A stretch of 64,000 nucleotides of DNA, from assembly GCA_036267155.1 (NCBI GenBank), contig DATAWP010000041.1, forward strand, positions 230,088-294,087, read 5' to 3'. Position numbers and translations under genes: made by a program. The notes under the pieces were generated by a model that did not search any database, had not been told where the DNA came from, and was given only the letters and a program-made list of their open reading frames with translations. This document shows positions 1-8,159 of this stretch, piece by piece (within the stretch, counting starts at the first letter, position 1; each line of letters opens with the position of its first letter). Source of the DNA: PALSA-1353 sp036267155. GTDB taxonomy: Bacteria > Planctomycetota > Phycisphaerae > Tepidisphaerales > Tepidisphaeraceae.

Positions 1-616
1 AGGTCACGTCCCATCGCTGCTGGGGTGGCAGCAAAGACAGCGATTCTTCAAATAATTCCAGCACGTTGGTGCCTGGGGTGTAGATCAAATACGAAGGTCT
101 GGATGGATCCTGGGCGAAAGACTCCGCCAAAGCGCCCGCCCATCCTGCGTCACCCATGGCTTTGGCCCACGCTGAGCAGATCCGAGGAACGCGATCGGCA
201 CTCGGCAAATTGGGACCGGCCGGAAACTGCTGTGGAGCGCCCGCCCATCCCGCGCGCATCACTCCATTTTGAAGCATCATCCATGCCGGCCCGGCCGAGG
301 CCTGTTCGGAAGGTTCTAACACGATGTGATGCGCGAGTTTATTCGATCGCTGCGAATAATCCGCGCCGGCGAATGAAACTCGGGATAAGACACTTCGAGT
401 TTTGCCGGCCAGAGTGATCCGCCAATGCGACCAGTTAATAGGATTGCGCGTGGATTGGGGGTCTCCCAAGGGAAAGATCGGTCGATAGCCGCTGAGTGAT
501 TCAAGGCGCTCTGCCCAAGACGCGGTAATGCTGGTGGTCATCGCCACGGTGCAGAATCCCTTACTGCCCGGCTTGAGCCCCTGGGGCGCGGAAGTGTAAA
601 TCAGTTCTTGGCTCAT
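1..616 (-). CDS. GAP1-N2 domain protein of a GTPase conflict system (partial)
   Basis: An open frame starts at 616 and runs off the left edge without a stop, giving 205 codons. The N-terminus reads MSQELIYTSAPQGLKPGSKG followed by FCTVAMT, which I recognise as the start of the GTPase-associated protein 1 N-terminal domain type 2 (GAP1-N2). In bacteria this family is found beside dedicated GTPases in predicted conflict (defence) systems. The gene lies 56 bp downstream of a zinc-ribbon GTPase gene on the same strand, which is the expected partner. Later segments such as ARLESLSGYRP-like text and a PSYLIYTPGTNVLELFEE stretch also fit the family. The GAP1 middle and C-terminal domains should lie beyond the window. 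The function is inferred from family membership; no catalytic residues are known to me. Confidence 0.8.
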   Translation of the reverse strand, partial: MSQELIYTSAPQGLKPGSKGFCTVAMTTSITASWAERLESLSGYRPIFPLGDPQSTRNPINWSHWRITLAGKTRSVLSRVSFAGADYSQRSNKLAHHIVLEPSEQASAGPAWMMLQNGVMRAGWAGAPQQFPAGPNLPSADRVPRICSAWAKAMGDAGWAGALAESFAQDPSRPSYLIYTPGTNVLELFEESLSLLPPQQRWDVT

Positions 617-672
617 CGCTGTGGCGTCATACAGCGAGGGCCTGTATCGCCATCCCTTTCCCAATTCCGCGG

Positions 673-2172
673 TTATTGCGCCGGCACGGGTTTAGGCGGC
701 GGCATCGTAGGTAGCGGGCGAACACCACTGCCAATGTTGCTGCCGATGAGTCCCGTGGTCCATTTTGCAAACATGTAAAGAATGGGTACCGTCACCCAAC
801 GTGGGGATATATTCTTAGGACGAACGAACAAGCCCTTGCCTCCATCAGGCAATTCCGATTCTTCGGGACTGCCACCCAGAGCACTAACTGGGATGTACAC
901 GACGTGATGGCAAAAATCTTCTGCTACCGCAATTATTTCGGGGGTTTCGTTCAATAGGAGTGCGCGCAGTTTTTGCGACACCCTCTCGACTCGCTTGATA
1001 TCAACCACAGCCAAACTCCCTGATTCACCCCTGGGTAGGATAGGCTCGGTTACTACGTCTTCGCCTAATAATGCCCCCCACACATCGCTTTTGGGGACCA
1101 ACACCAATAAAGGACAGTTGTGCTTCTTGTTCGGAGGAAGATTCGCGTATCGGCGCACTCGCGTTCCCATTTCGATCAGCAGAGTTTCTTGGCGCTGCGT
1201 GCCCCGACTTCCGGCAAGCTGCGGATCACCGCTCAAGTTGCGGCATTTTTCACGAAAACGTGAATCCTGTGTGGGATCAAACAGGAACATCAACGCACGC
1301 GACTTGGCCAAGTGCTGGGTTGCGGGCGAAGCGTGACCGTCTTTGCCGGGTTGAAAGCTCTCGCCAGCGTTGTCGTAAAGGCAAATCACTCGACTGATTT
1401 TATCAATGCTGTTCGTTTGGAAATGCTGTGAAGTTGGTCGCAGGTTAAACAGAAACGGCCGCGGCAACGATACCGTATGTCCGCCGATAGTCGCCTGATC
1501 ATATTGGTGGCCAGTCTCCTCTGTCTTGGCGATGGCAACCAGCTTGTCGGGGTCGTCTGCTAAAAAGAGTGTTGCTTCGTAATCGTTCAGATGCTGATTT
1601 GTCTCGGTATCAACATCGTTAAACACCAAAGCAAATTCGATCGGAAGACGCCTGCGCAACTCCCACGTTAACGCCGCAAGCAAATATGACTTGCCTGTTT
1701 TTGGTCCGCCTACCAGAGACAGAAACATCGGATCAGCCTCAATGTTCGATCTTGGCACCGTGAGATGGCATCGTGGGCACGCCAGCTGCTGGCAAGTTAC
1801 TCCGCGCGCGTCGATTGCTTGGCCCTCAGTCGTAAATCGTGTTGGCACGAATCGGCGTTGCTGTTCCACCCCCAAAACGGGATCACCGCGCAGTTCGCTG
1901 TGTGCCGCAATCCACATCACATCGTGCGGAGCAAAATCATGCCAACAATGAGGGCACGTCACCGTTGAAACCAGGCCATAGGCGCGGATAGTCGCTCGGT
2001 CTGGCTGGTTTACGATCGCCGAGTTGGCGGCGGCTTTGTCCCCTATATCGCCACCGCAATTTGCGCAATAGTAGCGGCCGGAGGGATCCTTGATGCGTCG
2101 CTGAGAAGAAACGTCGACACCACATTTAGTGCATAACTTTATTTGAACCCCTGATTTACTGTTTTCCGGCAT
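673..2172 (-). CDS. Zinc-ribbon GTPase, double-GTPase (DO-GTPase) type
   Basis: A 499-residue protein, probably the central NTPase of the conflict operon. Two CxxC zinc-ribbon pairs open it (CTKC near residue 14, CANC near 36), and a second ribbon follows (TCPHC and LACPRC). A P-loop is visible near residue 154 (GGPKTGKSY), a G3-like LYDNAGE segment, and a G4-like LVPKSDVW segment, so this is a GTPase-fold protein. The tail is proline-rich. I chose the ATG at 2172 (MPENSKSG). The longer frame starting at 2319 would overlap the upstream gene by 136 bp and adds an arginine/tryptophan-rich stretch that looks out of frame. The gene begins 11 bp after the upstream stop and precedes the GAP1-N2 gene. 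Assignment to the DO-GTPase group is from memory of the GAP1-linked family. Confidence 0.78.
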   Translation of the reverse strand: MPENSKSGVQIKLCTKCGVDVSSQRRIKDPSGRYYCANCGGDIGDKAAANSAIVNQPDRATIRAYGLVSTVTCPHCWHDFAPHDVMWIAAHSELRGDPVLGVEQQRRFVPTRFTTEGQAIDARGVTCQQLACPRCHLTVPRSNIEADPMFLSLVGGPKTGKSYLLAALTWELRRRLPIEFALVFNDVDTETNQHLNDYEATLFLADDPDKLVAIAKTEETGHQYDQATIGGHTVSLPRPFLFNLRPTSQHFQTNSIDKISRVICLYDNAGESFQPGKDGHASPATQHLAKSRALMFLFDPTQDSRFREKCRNLSGDPQLAGSRGTQRQETLLIEMGTRVRRYANLPPNKKHNCPLLVLVPKSDVWGALLGEDVVTEPILPRGESGSLAVVDIKRVERVSQKLRALLLNETPEIIAVAEDFCHHVVYIPVSALGGSPEESELPDGGKGLFVRPKNISPRWVTVPILYMFAKWTTGLIGSNIGSGVRPLPTMPPPKPVPAQ

Positions 2173-2183
2173 TATATGACCAT

Positions 2184-3308
2184 TCAATTGTCCAATATAT
2201 CTGTAGAATCCGCCTGCCATTGATCTCCGCCAATAGGCTTTAGCTTGCAAATGTAGCTCGATCTTATCAATGCGCCAAACCCATTTTGCGCATCTACGAC
2301 GGCGTAGACTGTGTACCACCCGTCCGAATAAGTAACACTGACCTTTGGACTATCAAAGGGTTGAAACTGGGCCGTAGCGGGACTCTTTAATTGATCCTTA
2401 ACGAACTCCTGGCTCATGGTATACGCATCATGCGATCGTGCTTGAATTGCGGCCTGCTCCCTTTGCTGTTCGGCGGCTTCTTCTGCAGCGGCTTGCTCGC
2501 GTTGTCGGACGGCCTCAGCAGCCTGTTCTTCTTCTTGCTGCTTTGCCGCATCGGCCGCAGCACGCTGAGCGGCAGCTTCATCTTTTAGCCGTTGTTCTTC
2601 CGCATTGGCGGCGAGAATCGGCGCGCTTTTAGCATCCGCGTTCGCCTTCTCTTGAAGCACCTCGGACCGCGTATCGTTGTTCGTAAACCCATTGTTGTCC
2701 ATGTAGTTAACTAGTTGGGCGTACTCTTGTGACGCCCCAATCGGATCGCCCGCCGTAAGCAATCGGGCCGCTTCCTGGCGCATCTCCGAGACATGCTGTG
2801 CAATCTGCTTTGCAGCGTCGGCGGCGGCGATTTGCGCGACTTTAGCATCCGCGTGCGCCTTCTCCTCCAGCACTTCGTTCCGCGTATCGTCGTCTGTAAC
2901 GTCGTTGCTGTCCATGTACTTAAGCACGCTGGCATACTTTTGTGACGCACCACTCGCATCGCCCGCCGTAAGCAATTGAGCCGCTTCCTGCTGTATATCC
3001 GATATGTGACGCGCAACCTGCTGCCGCGAGTGCGCGGACCACGAGGCCCAGCCGATGGCGATCCCAAGGATCAACACCAGTGGAATTCCGACGGCGGTGA
3101 TCAGCCCGAGGTCGGTATTCCAGAATGTCGGACCCGAGTCGGTATTTCCGGACGAGGCCGCCAACGGGGGAGCTGTAGCCTGTCGTCTAGCGCACTGGTC
3201 GCATGCGGTGGTGGCATCGCCCATTGCTCTGGCGAGCGTGTGCCTGAGCGAAATGATGGTTGCGGCCAAGGCGATGTCGCAGGTGGCGTCAGTTGTATCG
3301 GTGCTCAT
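2184..3308 (-). CDS. Membrane-anchored coiled-coil protein with duplicated segment
   Basis: A 374-residue protein of unknown function. It has a cytoplasmic-looking N-terminus, one transmembrane helix around residues 67-89 (LGLITAVGIPLVLILGIAIG), then two tandem copies of a roughly 75-residue segment, each containing AAxLLTAGD and a YMDxN motif. A long Ala/Glu/Gln coiled coil (AEEAAEQQREQAA) follows, then a C-terminal domain beginning SQEFVKDQLKSPATAQF that resembles a small domain found at the ends of many bacterial envelope proteins. The start codon overlaps the stop of the preceding gene in an ATGA arrangement, and the GTPase gene follows after 11 bp, so the genes appear to be one transcription unit. 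It may anchor the GTPase/GAP1 system at the membrane; that is inference. Confidence 0.72.
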   Translation of the reverse strand: MSTDTTDATCDIALAATIISLRHTLARAMGDATTACDQCARRQATAPPLAASSGNTDSGPTFWNTDLGLITAVGIPLVLILGIAIGWASWSAHSRQQVARHISDIQQEAAQLLTAGDASGASQKYASVLKYMDSNDVTDDDTRNEVLEEKAHADAKVAQIAAADAAKQIAQHVSEMRQEAARLLTAGDPIGASQEYAQLVNYMDNNGFTNNDTRSEVLQEKANADAKSAPILAANAEEQRLKDEAAAQRAAADAAKQQEEEQAAEAVRQREQAAAEEAAEQQREQAAIQARSHDAYTMSQEFVKDQLKSPATAQFQPFDSPKVSVTYSDGWYTVYAVVDAQNGFGALIRSSYICKLKPIGGDQWQADSTDILDN

Positions 3309-3565
3309 TGGACCCTCCGATAGCTGCGCCCGGTGATCCGGGCATAGATTTGTTCGGCGTGCTCGCGCGTCTTGAAGTCGCCGATACAGTCCAAGCCCTC
3401 ACCGGGGATGTGGCCGTAGAGGCTCCAGAAGTCGGCCTCCTCATCGGCGACCTGTTCGCAATACGGGCGGCCGGCTTCGTCATATTCCTTGACGCCGTGG
3501 ACTTCGTAGTCATCGAAGGGCATGGGCAAAACAGTGGCGGTGGATTTAGAGGATGATTTTTTCAT
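3305..3565 (-). CDS. Small protein of the mobile element (86 aa)
   Basis: The protein starts MKKSSSKSTATVLPMPFDDY and has an acidic centre (VADEEADFWSLYGHIPGEG) and a basic C-terminus (HAEQIYARITGRSYRR). I do not recognise a characterised family. The start at 3565 is preceded by AGAAAGGAAT, a good ribosome binding site; the longer upstream frame has no such support and crosses a hairpin. Its stop overlaps the start of the membrane coiled-coil gene (ATGA), so the two are probably translationally coupled. This makes it the first gene of the GTPase conflict operon after the hairpin at 3590-3611. Confidence 0.7.
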   Translation of the reverse strand: MKKSSSKSTATVLPMPFDDYEVHGVKEYDEAGRPYCEQVADEEADFWSLYGHIPGEGLDCIGDFKTREHAEQIYARITGRSYRRVQ

Positions 3566-3589
3566 GTCGAGATTCCTTTCTGGATGAAT

Positions 3590-3611
3590 GGGCGGGCCGT
3601 GAAGCCCGCCC
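3590..3611 (-). terminator. GC-rich hairpin between small genes
   Basis: Perfect 8-bp arms (GGGCGGGC and GCCCGCCC) enclose a 6-base loop in the 61-bp gap between the 3627-3839 gene and the 3305-3565 gene. It is not followed by a clear T-run on either strand, so it could be an attenuator or processing site rather than a full terminator. Confidence 0.5.
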
Positions 3612-3626
3612 GGTTGATGAACCGAA

Positions 3627-3839
3627 TTACTCCTTCTTTTCCGACGCGACGCGGAGCGTGATGCGTCCGTCGAGCGGCACGGTTTCGATCTGGATGTTGA
3701 ATCCGTTGCCATCCTTGTGGGGCCAAGCGGCACCAAGCCGGGTGAAGATGGCCTTCTGTCCTTCGCGGTCGCGAATGGTGTAGGCGATGTGGCTGGGGAG
3801 GTTGGAAGCGGTGGATTCAGTCTTTTCGGTAGTGCTCAT
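3627..3839 (-). CDS. Small protein of the mobile element (70 aa)
   Basis: The protein starts MSTTEKTESTASNLPSHIAY and contains IRDREGQKAIFTRLGAAWPH and NGFNIQIETVPLDGRITLR, which reads like a small beta-rich domain. The start at 3839 is chosen because AAGGAGA lies just upstream; longer frames run into a strongly structured non-coding stretch. No function is recognised. Similar short proteins with the pattern GxGF.I.LE..P..GR..LR are common on proteobacterial and planctomycete mobile elements as far as I recall. The next gene downstream is the 86-residue protein. Confidence 0.7.
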   Translation of the reverse strand: MSTTEKTESTASNLPSHIAYTIRDREGQKAIFTRLGAAWPHKDGNGFNIQIETVPLDGRITLRVASEKKE

Positions 3840-3902
3840 GGTCGTTCTCCTTCGTTTTAAGTTTGTGGACCGCGTCATTGCGGCCTTTACGGCACGTGAA
3901 AC

Positions 3903-4017
3903 AAAGCCGAGCAAGTCCGGGGCGCAGCGCACCGGGCAAGTCGCGAAAATTGGGGGAGACCGACACGTGTGTCAGGGGGAACCGATTTTCCGATTGCCCG
4001 GCCCGGCCGTCGGCTTT
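3903..4017 (-). promoter_or_regulatory. Highly structured leader or ncRNA candidate
   Basis: Three nested inverted repeats lie upstream of the 3627-3839 gene. The outer arms are AAAGCCGA (3903-3910) and TCGGCTTT (4010-4017). The middle stem pairs 3932-3950 with 3985-4001 through 17 base pairs with only two single-base bulges. The apical stem is GACAC (3962-3966) with GTGTC (3969-3973). No protein frame explains this region. It sits about 64 bases before the start codon at 3839 on the minus strand, so a regulatory leader is possible. The symmetric structure does not fix the strand. Confidence 0.5.
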
Positions 4018-4154
4018 AGCGTGCCCGTTAAAGAAGGCCGTGTGACGGGGCCTCCTGAAAAACGGGGAAGGGAACGGATGAGAGCACCGAATGAATTTCT
4101 CCACCGGCGGCAAGCGGGCTAACATCGCTCTCGCACTGACTCCACGAAAGGAAA

Positions 4155-4188
4155 AGGCCCAACCGGGGAACGGTGACCGGCTGGGCCT
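4155..4188 (-). terminator. Rho-independent terminator of the 4214-4495 gene
   Basis: The arms AGGCCCA-CCGG and CCGG-TGGGCCT pair across a 10-base loop with one mismatched base on each side. On the minus strand the stem is followed by TTTTC. It lies 25 bp past the stop of the 93-residue protein. Confidence 0.65.
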
Positions 4189-4213
4189 CAAAGGATTCAA
4201 TTGGATTGGCGAT

Positions 4214-4495
4214 TTAAGCCGCCGCCGGCGGTCGCCGCTCCTGCTTGCGTTCGGCTGCCGTCAGTTGCAGCAGCCGGGTGTGCGCGGCGTCGGCGACCTT
4301 GGCCAGGACGAGCAAATCGCCGGGGCCGAAGCTCATGGTGCTTTGCCACTGGCCTTCGTCGGTGCGGTAGAGACGCTGGAACGTAACGTTGAAGAAGACT
4401 CCGTTTTCGCGATCGTTCCGCCAGATCGCGGCTTTGACGCTGCCGATTCGGATTTCCTCGGCCGGTTGAACTTTGCTGGACTGTTTCTTAGCCAT
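4214..4495 (-). CDS. Small protein of the mobile element (93 aa)
   Basis: The protein starts MAKKQSSKVQPAEEIRIGSV and continues with AAIWRNDRENGVFFNVTFQR, LYRTDEGQWQSTMSFGPGDL and a helical LVLAKVADAAHTRLLQL tail. I recognise the general pattern IRxGxIKAAIWxN...F.V...RLY...WQxTxSF...DLL as a widespread family of short uncharacterised proteins on mobile elements; it may be a compact beta-sheet nucleic-acid-binding fold, which is inference. The start at 4495 is preceded by AAAGGAG. A terminator follows at 4155-4188. Confidence 0.75.
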   Translation of the reverse strand: MAKKQSSKVQPAEEIRIGSVKAAIWRNDRENGVFFNVTFQRLYRTDEGQWQSTMSFGPGDLLVLAKVADAAHTRLLQLTAAERKQERRPPAAA

Positions 4496-4970
4496 GACAG
4501 TGCTCCTTTCGTGAGCGTTTGTGGTTTGTCCGTTCACTTAGCGTGACGGACACCCAAACGTGATAAGGAGCGACGACCGGGGAACGGACTGGCGGCTGCG
4601 AGCGAGTGGCATAGGTGCCGAAGGCAACGCCACGGGCGCGGGGAAGCAAAGACGACGTGACGGACCGATTTTTCCTGGGCTACCAGCCTGCACAGGGCCG
4701 AAGGCGAAAAATCCGACGGCGCAAGGCATTGCATCCCGCGGGGCGAAAAGCCCTCTCAACCGCCGCGGCCATAGGTCCCTGACGCGGGGCTGGCGGGGAA
4801 ACAGTGCGGCATTACCACAGGCCGGGATAATGCAGCGGGCAGGCTGCGTGTGAATGCGCTGGAGGACGACCGAAATCGACCGGCAAGTCGTTCCAAGCGC
4901 CCGCACCGGGATGTGCCATAGAGAAGGATCGCGTCGCGGGCACGGCGCTTGCCCTGGTGGCGCCAGGTGA
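4496..4970. other. Gene-free GC-rich stretch, 475 bp
   Basis: Frames that cross this region have no start-site support and unlikely compositions (Pro/Arg/Ser-rich), so I call no gene. It contains an interrupted inverted repeat, GATTTTTC at 4667-4674 with GAAAAATC at 4706-4713, around a GC-rich loop. The 12-base word ACCGGGGAACGG occurs here near 4574 and again in the terminator loop near 4162. A structured leader RNA for the 4214-4495 gene is possible. Confidence 0.4.
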
Positions 4971-5390
4971 TCACCACACGATCTGATCAATGACTGTTGC
5001 AGCCGGTCCGGCCTTCAGTTGAGCGGCGAGATCGGCCTCGACCACCCAAGGGACGCGGTGTCGGCACAGGCCTGAAAACAAGCGTATCAGCGGGCGAGTT
5101 TCGGCGTTAAGATTGCGGCCTTTGATGGTGAGTTTTTTGCCACCGGCGTACAACGTGATGCCTTCCGACGGCTCGAACTCGAACCGCTCGATCCAGCTAT
5201 AATTGATCGCCAGAATAGTGCCGTCTTTCTTGCGCAATTCAAGACTGATGGCGCGATCTCGCACGCCCCTGACCCAGCCGAACGCGCCGCCGACATCCTC
5301 GGTGCCATCGGAATCGGATTCCGGGTCGGGGTCCGTGGGCGGTCCGCCGCCATTGCGGCTCAGATATTTGCGAATAATCTCATCGCTCAT
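4971..5390 (-). CDS. Hypothetical protein co-transcribed with relaxase (139 aa)
   Basis: The protein starts MSDEIIRKYLSRNGGG and has an acidic linker (DPDPESDSDGTEDVGG) followed by a compact domain (GVRDRAISLELRKKDGTILA, SWIERFEFEPSEGITLYAGG). The central part has the alternating pattern of a small beta barrel. The gene overlaps the end of the MobF relaxase gene by 11 bp on the same strand, so it is probably translated from the same message. It may be an accessory factor of conjugative processing, but no family is recognised. Confidence 0.68.
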   Translation of the reverse strand: MSDEIIRKYLSRNGGGPPTDPDPESDSDGTEDVGGAFGWVRGVRDRAISLELRKKDGTILAINYSWIERFEFEPSEGITLYAGGKKLTIKGRNLNAETRPLIRLFSGLCRHRVPWVVEADLAAQLKAGPAATVIDQIVW

Positions 5391-8025
5391 ACGTCATCTC
5401 GCGTGCGCGAGTCCGTTGTCGCGCGACTTCCGCCTGCGGTTCCATTGGCCGCAGTGCGGCGATCCGTTCGCGCTGATCGCGGTCCCAGACCATTTCCGTC
5501 GCCGTCATCCGGTCGTCGCTTCGGTCCACCGCCTCACGCAATGCGCGCTTGTCGTCCGTGTAAATCGTCGCCTGTTCCCGGCCCCTTGATACGGAAACGT
5601 AGAACTGCTCCCGCGACGCTGCCGGGTCGGAAATGGACGATTGGCCGATGAAAACCCGGTCTACCGTTTTGCCCTGGCTGGCATGGCTGGTGACCACGTA
5701 ACCATAGGCGATGTGACCGAATTCCCTGGAAATCGTCCAGCCATTGGCCAGTCGAATGTCACCGGAGTCTGTGAATCCCCTGATCCTGTATATCGCTCCG
5801 TTATTCAAACGATGCTCACCATCGGCGGTTTTGCCGTTGCGCGTGACGCGCAGCACGTCGCCGGCCGCAAGCGGCATGGCGCCTTGATGAAAGACTTGAA
5901 AACTGGCTGCCTGATCGAGCGGAAGCGGTGAGTCGCCGACAATTATCCGGTGGCCTTTGGTATATCCTTTGGCGTTTTGGTGAAACACCAGCACTTCGCC
6001 AGGGCAATAATTGACGGCCTCCTGCCGCTGGGCCAGTGTCAGATTCGCATTCGTCAGAACGCCGAATTGGCGCTGCTGCTTGGCGAGTTTGCCGTCGCGT
6101 TGCAGTTCCGAGCGAATCTCATCGGTGATCTGCTCGCCCTCTATATGCGTCGGACTTACCACGAGCGCCGACTTGCCGGCTGAAACCGCCGCCACATAAT
6201 CAGTCGCCAGCGTCTTGTACCTGTCGGCTTCCGCCACCTCACGCACCCAGCCTAATTCATCCAGTTGATGGAAGCCGTCTTGCACGCGCCCTTCGCTTAG
6301 GGCCTGGACGGCTTGCCTGTAGGCTCCTCTTTGGCGCTGGATACTGCGAATCTCAGCAGGCACGAGGCCGGCTTCGGTCTCCAGCAGCCGCAATGCAGCG
6401 CCACGCTCGACGGAACCGTGCTGGCGGCGATCGCCGGATAAAATCACGCGGGCGTCAAGTTTTTCGGCTAAATCGAAGACGCGGGCCATCGCCCGTGTCC
6501 CGAGCAATCCGGCTTCATCGATCCATAGGACATTGCCTCTGACCTGTTCCTGCAGCTTCTCGTCTATGAGCAATCGAGCAACGGTATCGGCACCGCGGAA
6601 CCCTTCCTGGTCGCGGAGCACCCCGCGGCTGGCGTCGGCCGATGGGGCAAAGGTAAAAACCTGCTTGCCGTTGGCCTCAATGGCATCGACGGCTTCACGC
6701 ATGGCCGTTGTCTTGCCCACACCGGCGGCACCGCGTATCACGATCACGTGATCCGGTGAATTAAGCACATGCAGCACGGCCCGCCGCTGGCCGTCATTGA
6801 GTTTCTGTTCCCGGAACTCGTGCGACTCCGCGCCCAATCGTGAGCACGCCCCTCGGCCCCGCCGCGCAAAGTCGGTCATCCGTTGTTCTTCGCTCAACAC
6901 CTCGCTGGTGGTGACAAGCCGGCGTCCGTCACGCTCGGCCGTGATGAGTTTCTGTTCGCGGACGGCCTGTTCCGTGGTTTGCGGCGATGCCAGCCCGACG
7001 GACCGCTTCAAAGCCTGCGCGAGCAGTTCCCGCTCCGCGACAACCGACTTGCGCTCGAAACAATGATCGGTCGCGAGCAAGGCGGCTTCCTTGGCCCCGC
7101 GCACGTTTTCGGGAATGGGTGTGTCGCCTACGCGTTCAGCGATTCGCATCAAGCCGGATCGCTCATCATCCGAAAGCCGGGAACGCCACTCCTTGCGCAA
7201 ATCGTCCATGGACAGATGCTTTTGCTTGCGCTCCCGCGTCCTGGCGCCGAGTTCGGATTTCTCGGCGTCTGCGGTGATTCCTTGTTCCTTCGCCTTTTTT
7301 TCGATGAGCGCCGTCCGCCGCGAGAACTTATCGAGCGATGTCTTTGAAATCCCGTCGATTTCCCAGCCCTTCCGCGTCCGATCTACGGGCAGGCCTAGCT
7401 CCTGCATACGCCGCGCCATGCGGCTGTGAAATACCGCCTCGAAGTAAGAAGCGTCACGCTTGATATCGCCTACCTGGGCCGCCTTCCAGCGATTCTCTTT
7501 GTCATCGAAGGTCGCATTGAATACGAAACAGTGGGCGTGCAGATGTGGGTCGGGAATTCCATTGATCGGCCTTGCAGTGGTGTGAATGAATTCTCCAAAT
7601 ATCAGGTTGCCCGATACACGATCTTCGTTCTTGCCGCCCGTGCGTACCCGCGTTTTCACTTCCGATTCCATATCCCGCATCGTCTCATCGACGGAGTTGC
7701 GGAACGCCTCAAGGATACGATTGTCTTGTGTGAGGCCGTAAAGCAGCGAAACGCTTTTGGGAACATGGAAATTAAAATCGTAGCCGACGCGGCGTTCCTG
7801 CTTGCGTCGTGGAGTCAGCGACTCACCAGTTTCCGGGTGGCGGTTGTCGCATAATGCGTCCCATGCCTCTTTGTCGATGGTGCCGGACAAGCCGAGCCAT
7901 GCCGCACCCTTTCCGTGCCAGACGCCGACAAGCTCCTGGCCTTCTGTGTAGTAGTCCGCCGTGCTCGGCGAGGTGTAGTAACTTTTCGCACCCGAAGCAG
8001 AGGTGTTTTGAATGATGCGAAGCAT
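5380..8025 (-). CDS. MobF-family conjugative relaxase/helicase (TrwC/TraI-like)
   Basis: An 881-residue relaxase that should nick the element at its transfer origin and unwind the strand to be moved. The N-terminal relaxase domain has paired tyrosines near residues 16-17 and 25-26, and the metal-binding histidine triad near residues 147-164 (HTTAR, then PDPHLHAH). The C-terminal superfamily 1 helicase has Walker A near residue 435 (RGAAGVGKTTAMR), Walker B (LWIDEAG), SGDRRQHGSVERGAALR and a final VSRGREQATIY motif. I chose the ATG at 8025 (MLRIIQNTSASGAKSYY) because MobF relaxases start this way; the longer frame from 8088 adds an unrelated hydrophobic stretch. The length is slightly below TrwC. 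The gene is followed by the overlapping 139-residue gene. The expected coupling protein lies at 19377-20882. Confidence 0.93.
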   Translation of the reverse strand: MLRIIQNTSASGAKSYYTSPSTADYYTEGQELVGVWHGKGAAWLGLSGTIDKEAWDALCDNRHPETGESLTPRRKQERRVGYDFNFHVPKSVSLLYGLTQDNRILEAFRNSVDETMRDMESEVKTRVRTGGKNEDRVSGNLIFGEFIHTTARPINGIPDPHLHAHCFVFNATFDDKENRWKAAQVGDIKRDASYFEAVFHSRMARRMQELGLPVDRTRKGWEIDGISKTSLDKFSRRTALIEKKAKEQGITADAEKSELGARTRERKQKHLSMDDLRKEWRSRLSDDERSGLMRIAERVGDTPIPENVRGAKEAALLATDHCFERKSVVAERELLAQALKRSVGLASPQTTEQAVREQKLITAERDGRRLVTTSEVLSEEQRMTDFARRGRGACSRLGAESHEFREQKLNDGQRRAVLHVLNSPDHVIVIRGAAGVGKTTAMREAVDAIEANGKQVFTFAPSADASRGVLRDQEGFRGADTVARLLIDEKLQEQVRGNVLWIDEAGLLGTRAMARVFDLAEKLDARVILSGDRRQHGSVERGAALRLLETEAGLVPAEIRSIQRQRGAYRQAVQALSEGRVQDGFHQLDELGWVREVAEADRYKTLATDYVAAVSAGKSALVVSPTHIEGEQITDEIRSELQRDGKLAKQQRQFGVLTNANLTLAQRQEAVNYCPGEVLVFHQNAKGYTKGHRIIVGDSPLPLDQAASFQVFHQGAMPLAAGDVLRVTRNGKTADGEHRLNNGAIYRIRGFTDSGDIRLANGWTISREFGHIAYGYVVTSHASQGKTVDRVFIGQSSISDPAASREQFYVSVSRGREQATIYTDDKRALREAVDRSDDRMTATEMVWDRDQRERIAALRPMEPQAEVARQRTRAREMTYER

Positions 8026-8159
8026 TTGTAATAATACCACAAAACGGCTGAAATTGATGCTCAATTCGTTAACGTCAAAGCGTTCCATTTAGCACAAATG
8101 CAATGATGTAAGAGCGTGCGAGGCCAGCCAATCCGCTGTTTTTGCAGGGGTATTTGGTG

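Noticed and set aside
25..417. Plus-strand open frame of 130 codons at the left edge
   Set aside because: It is the shadow of the GAP1-N2 gene on the minus strand, which matches a known family.
4538..4990. Minus-strand 150-codon frame starting MIRSCGDHLAP
   Set aside because: Its composition is Pro/Arg/Cys-rich, it overlaps the real 4971-5390 gene out of frame and has no start-site support.
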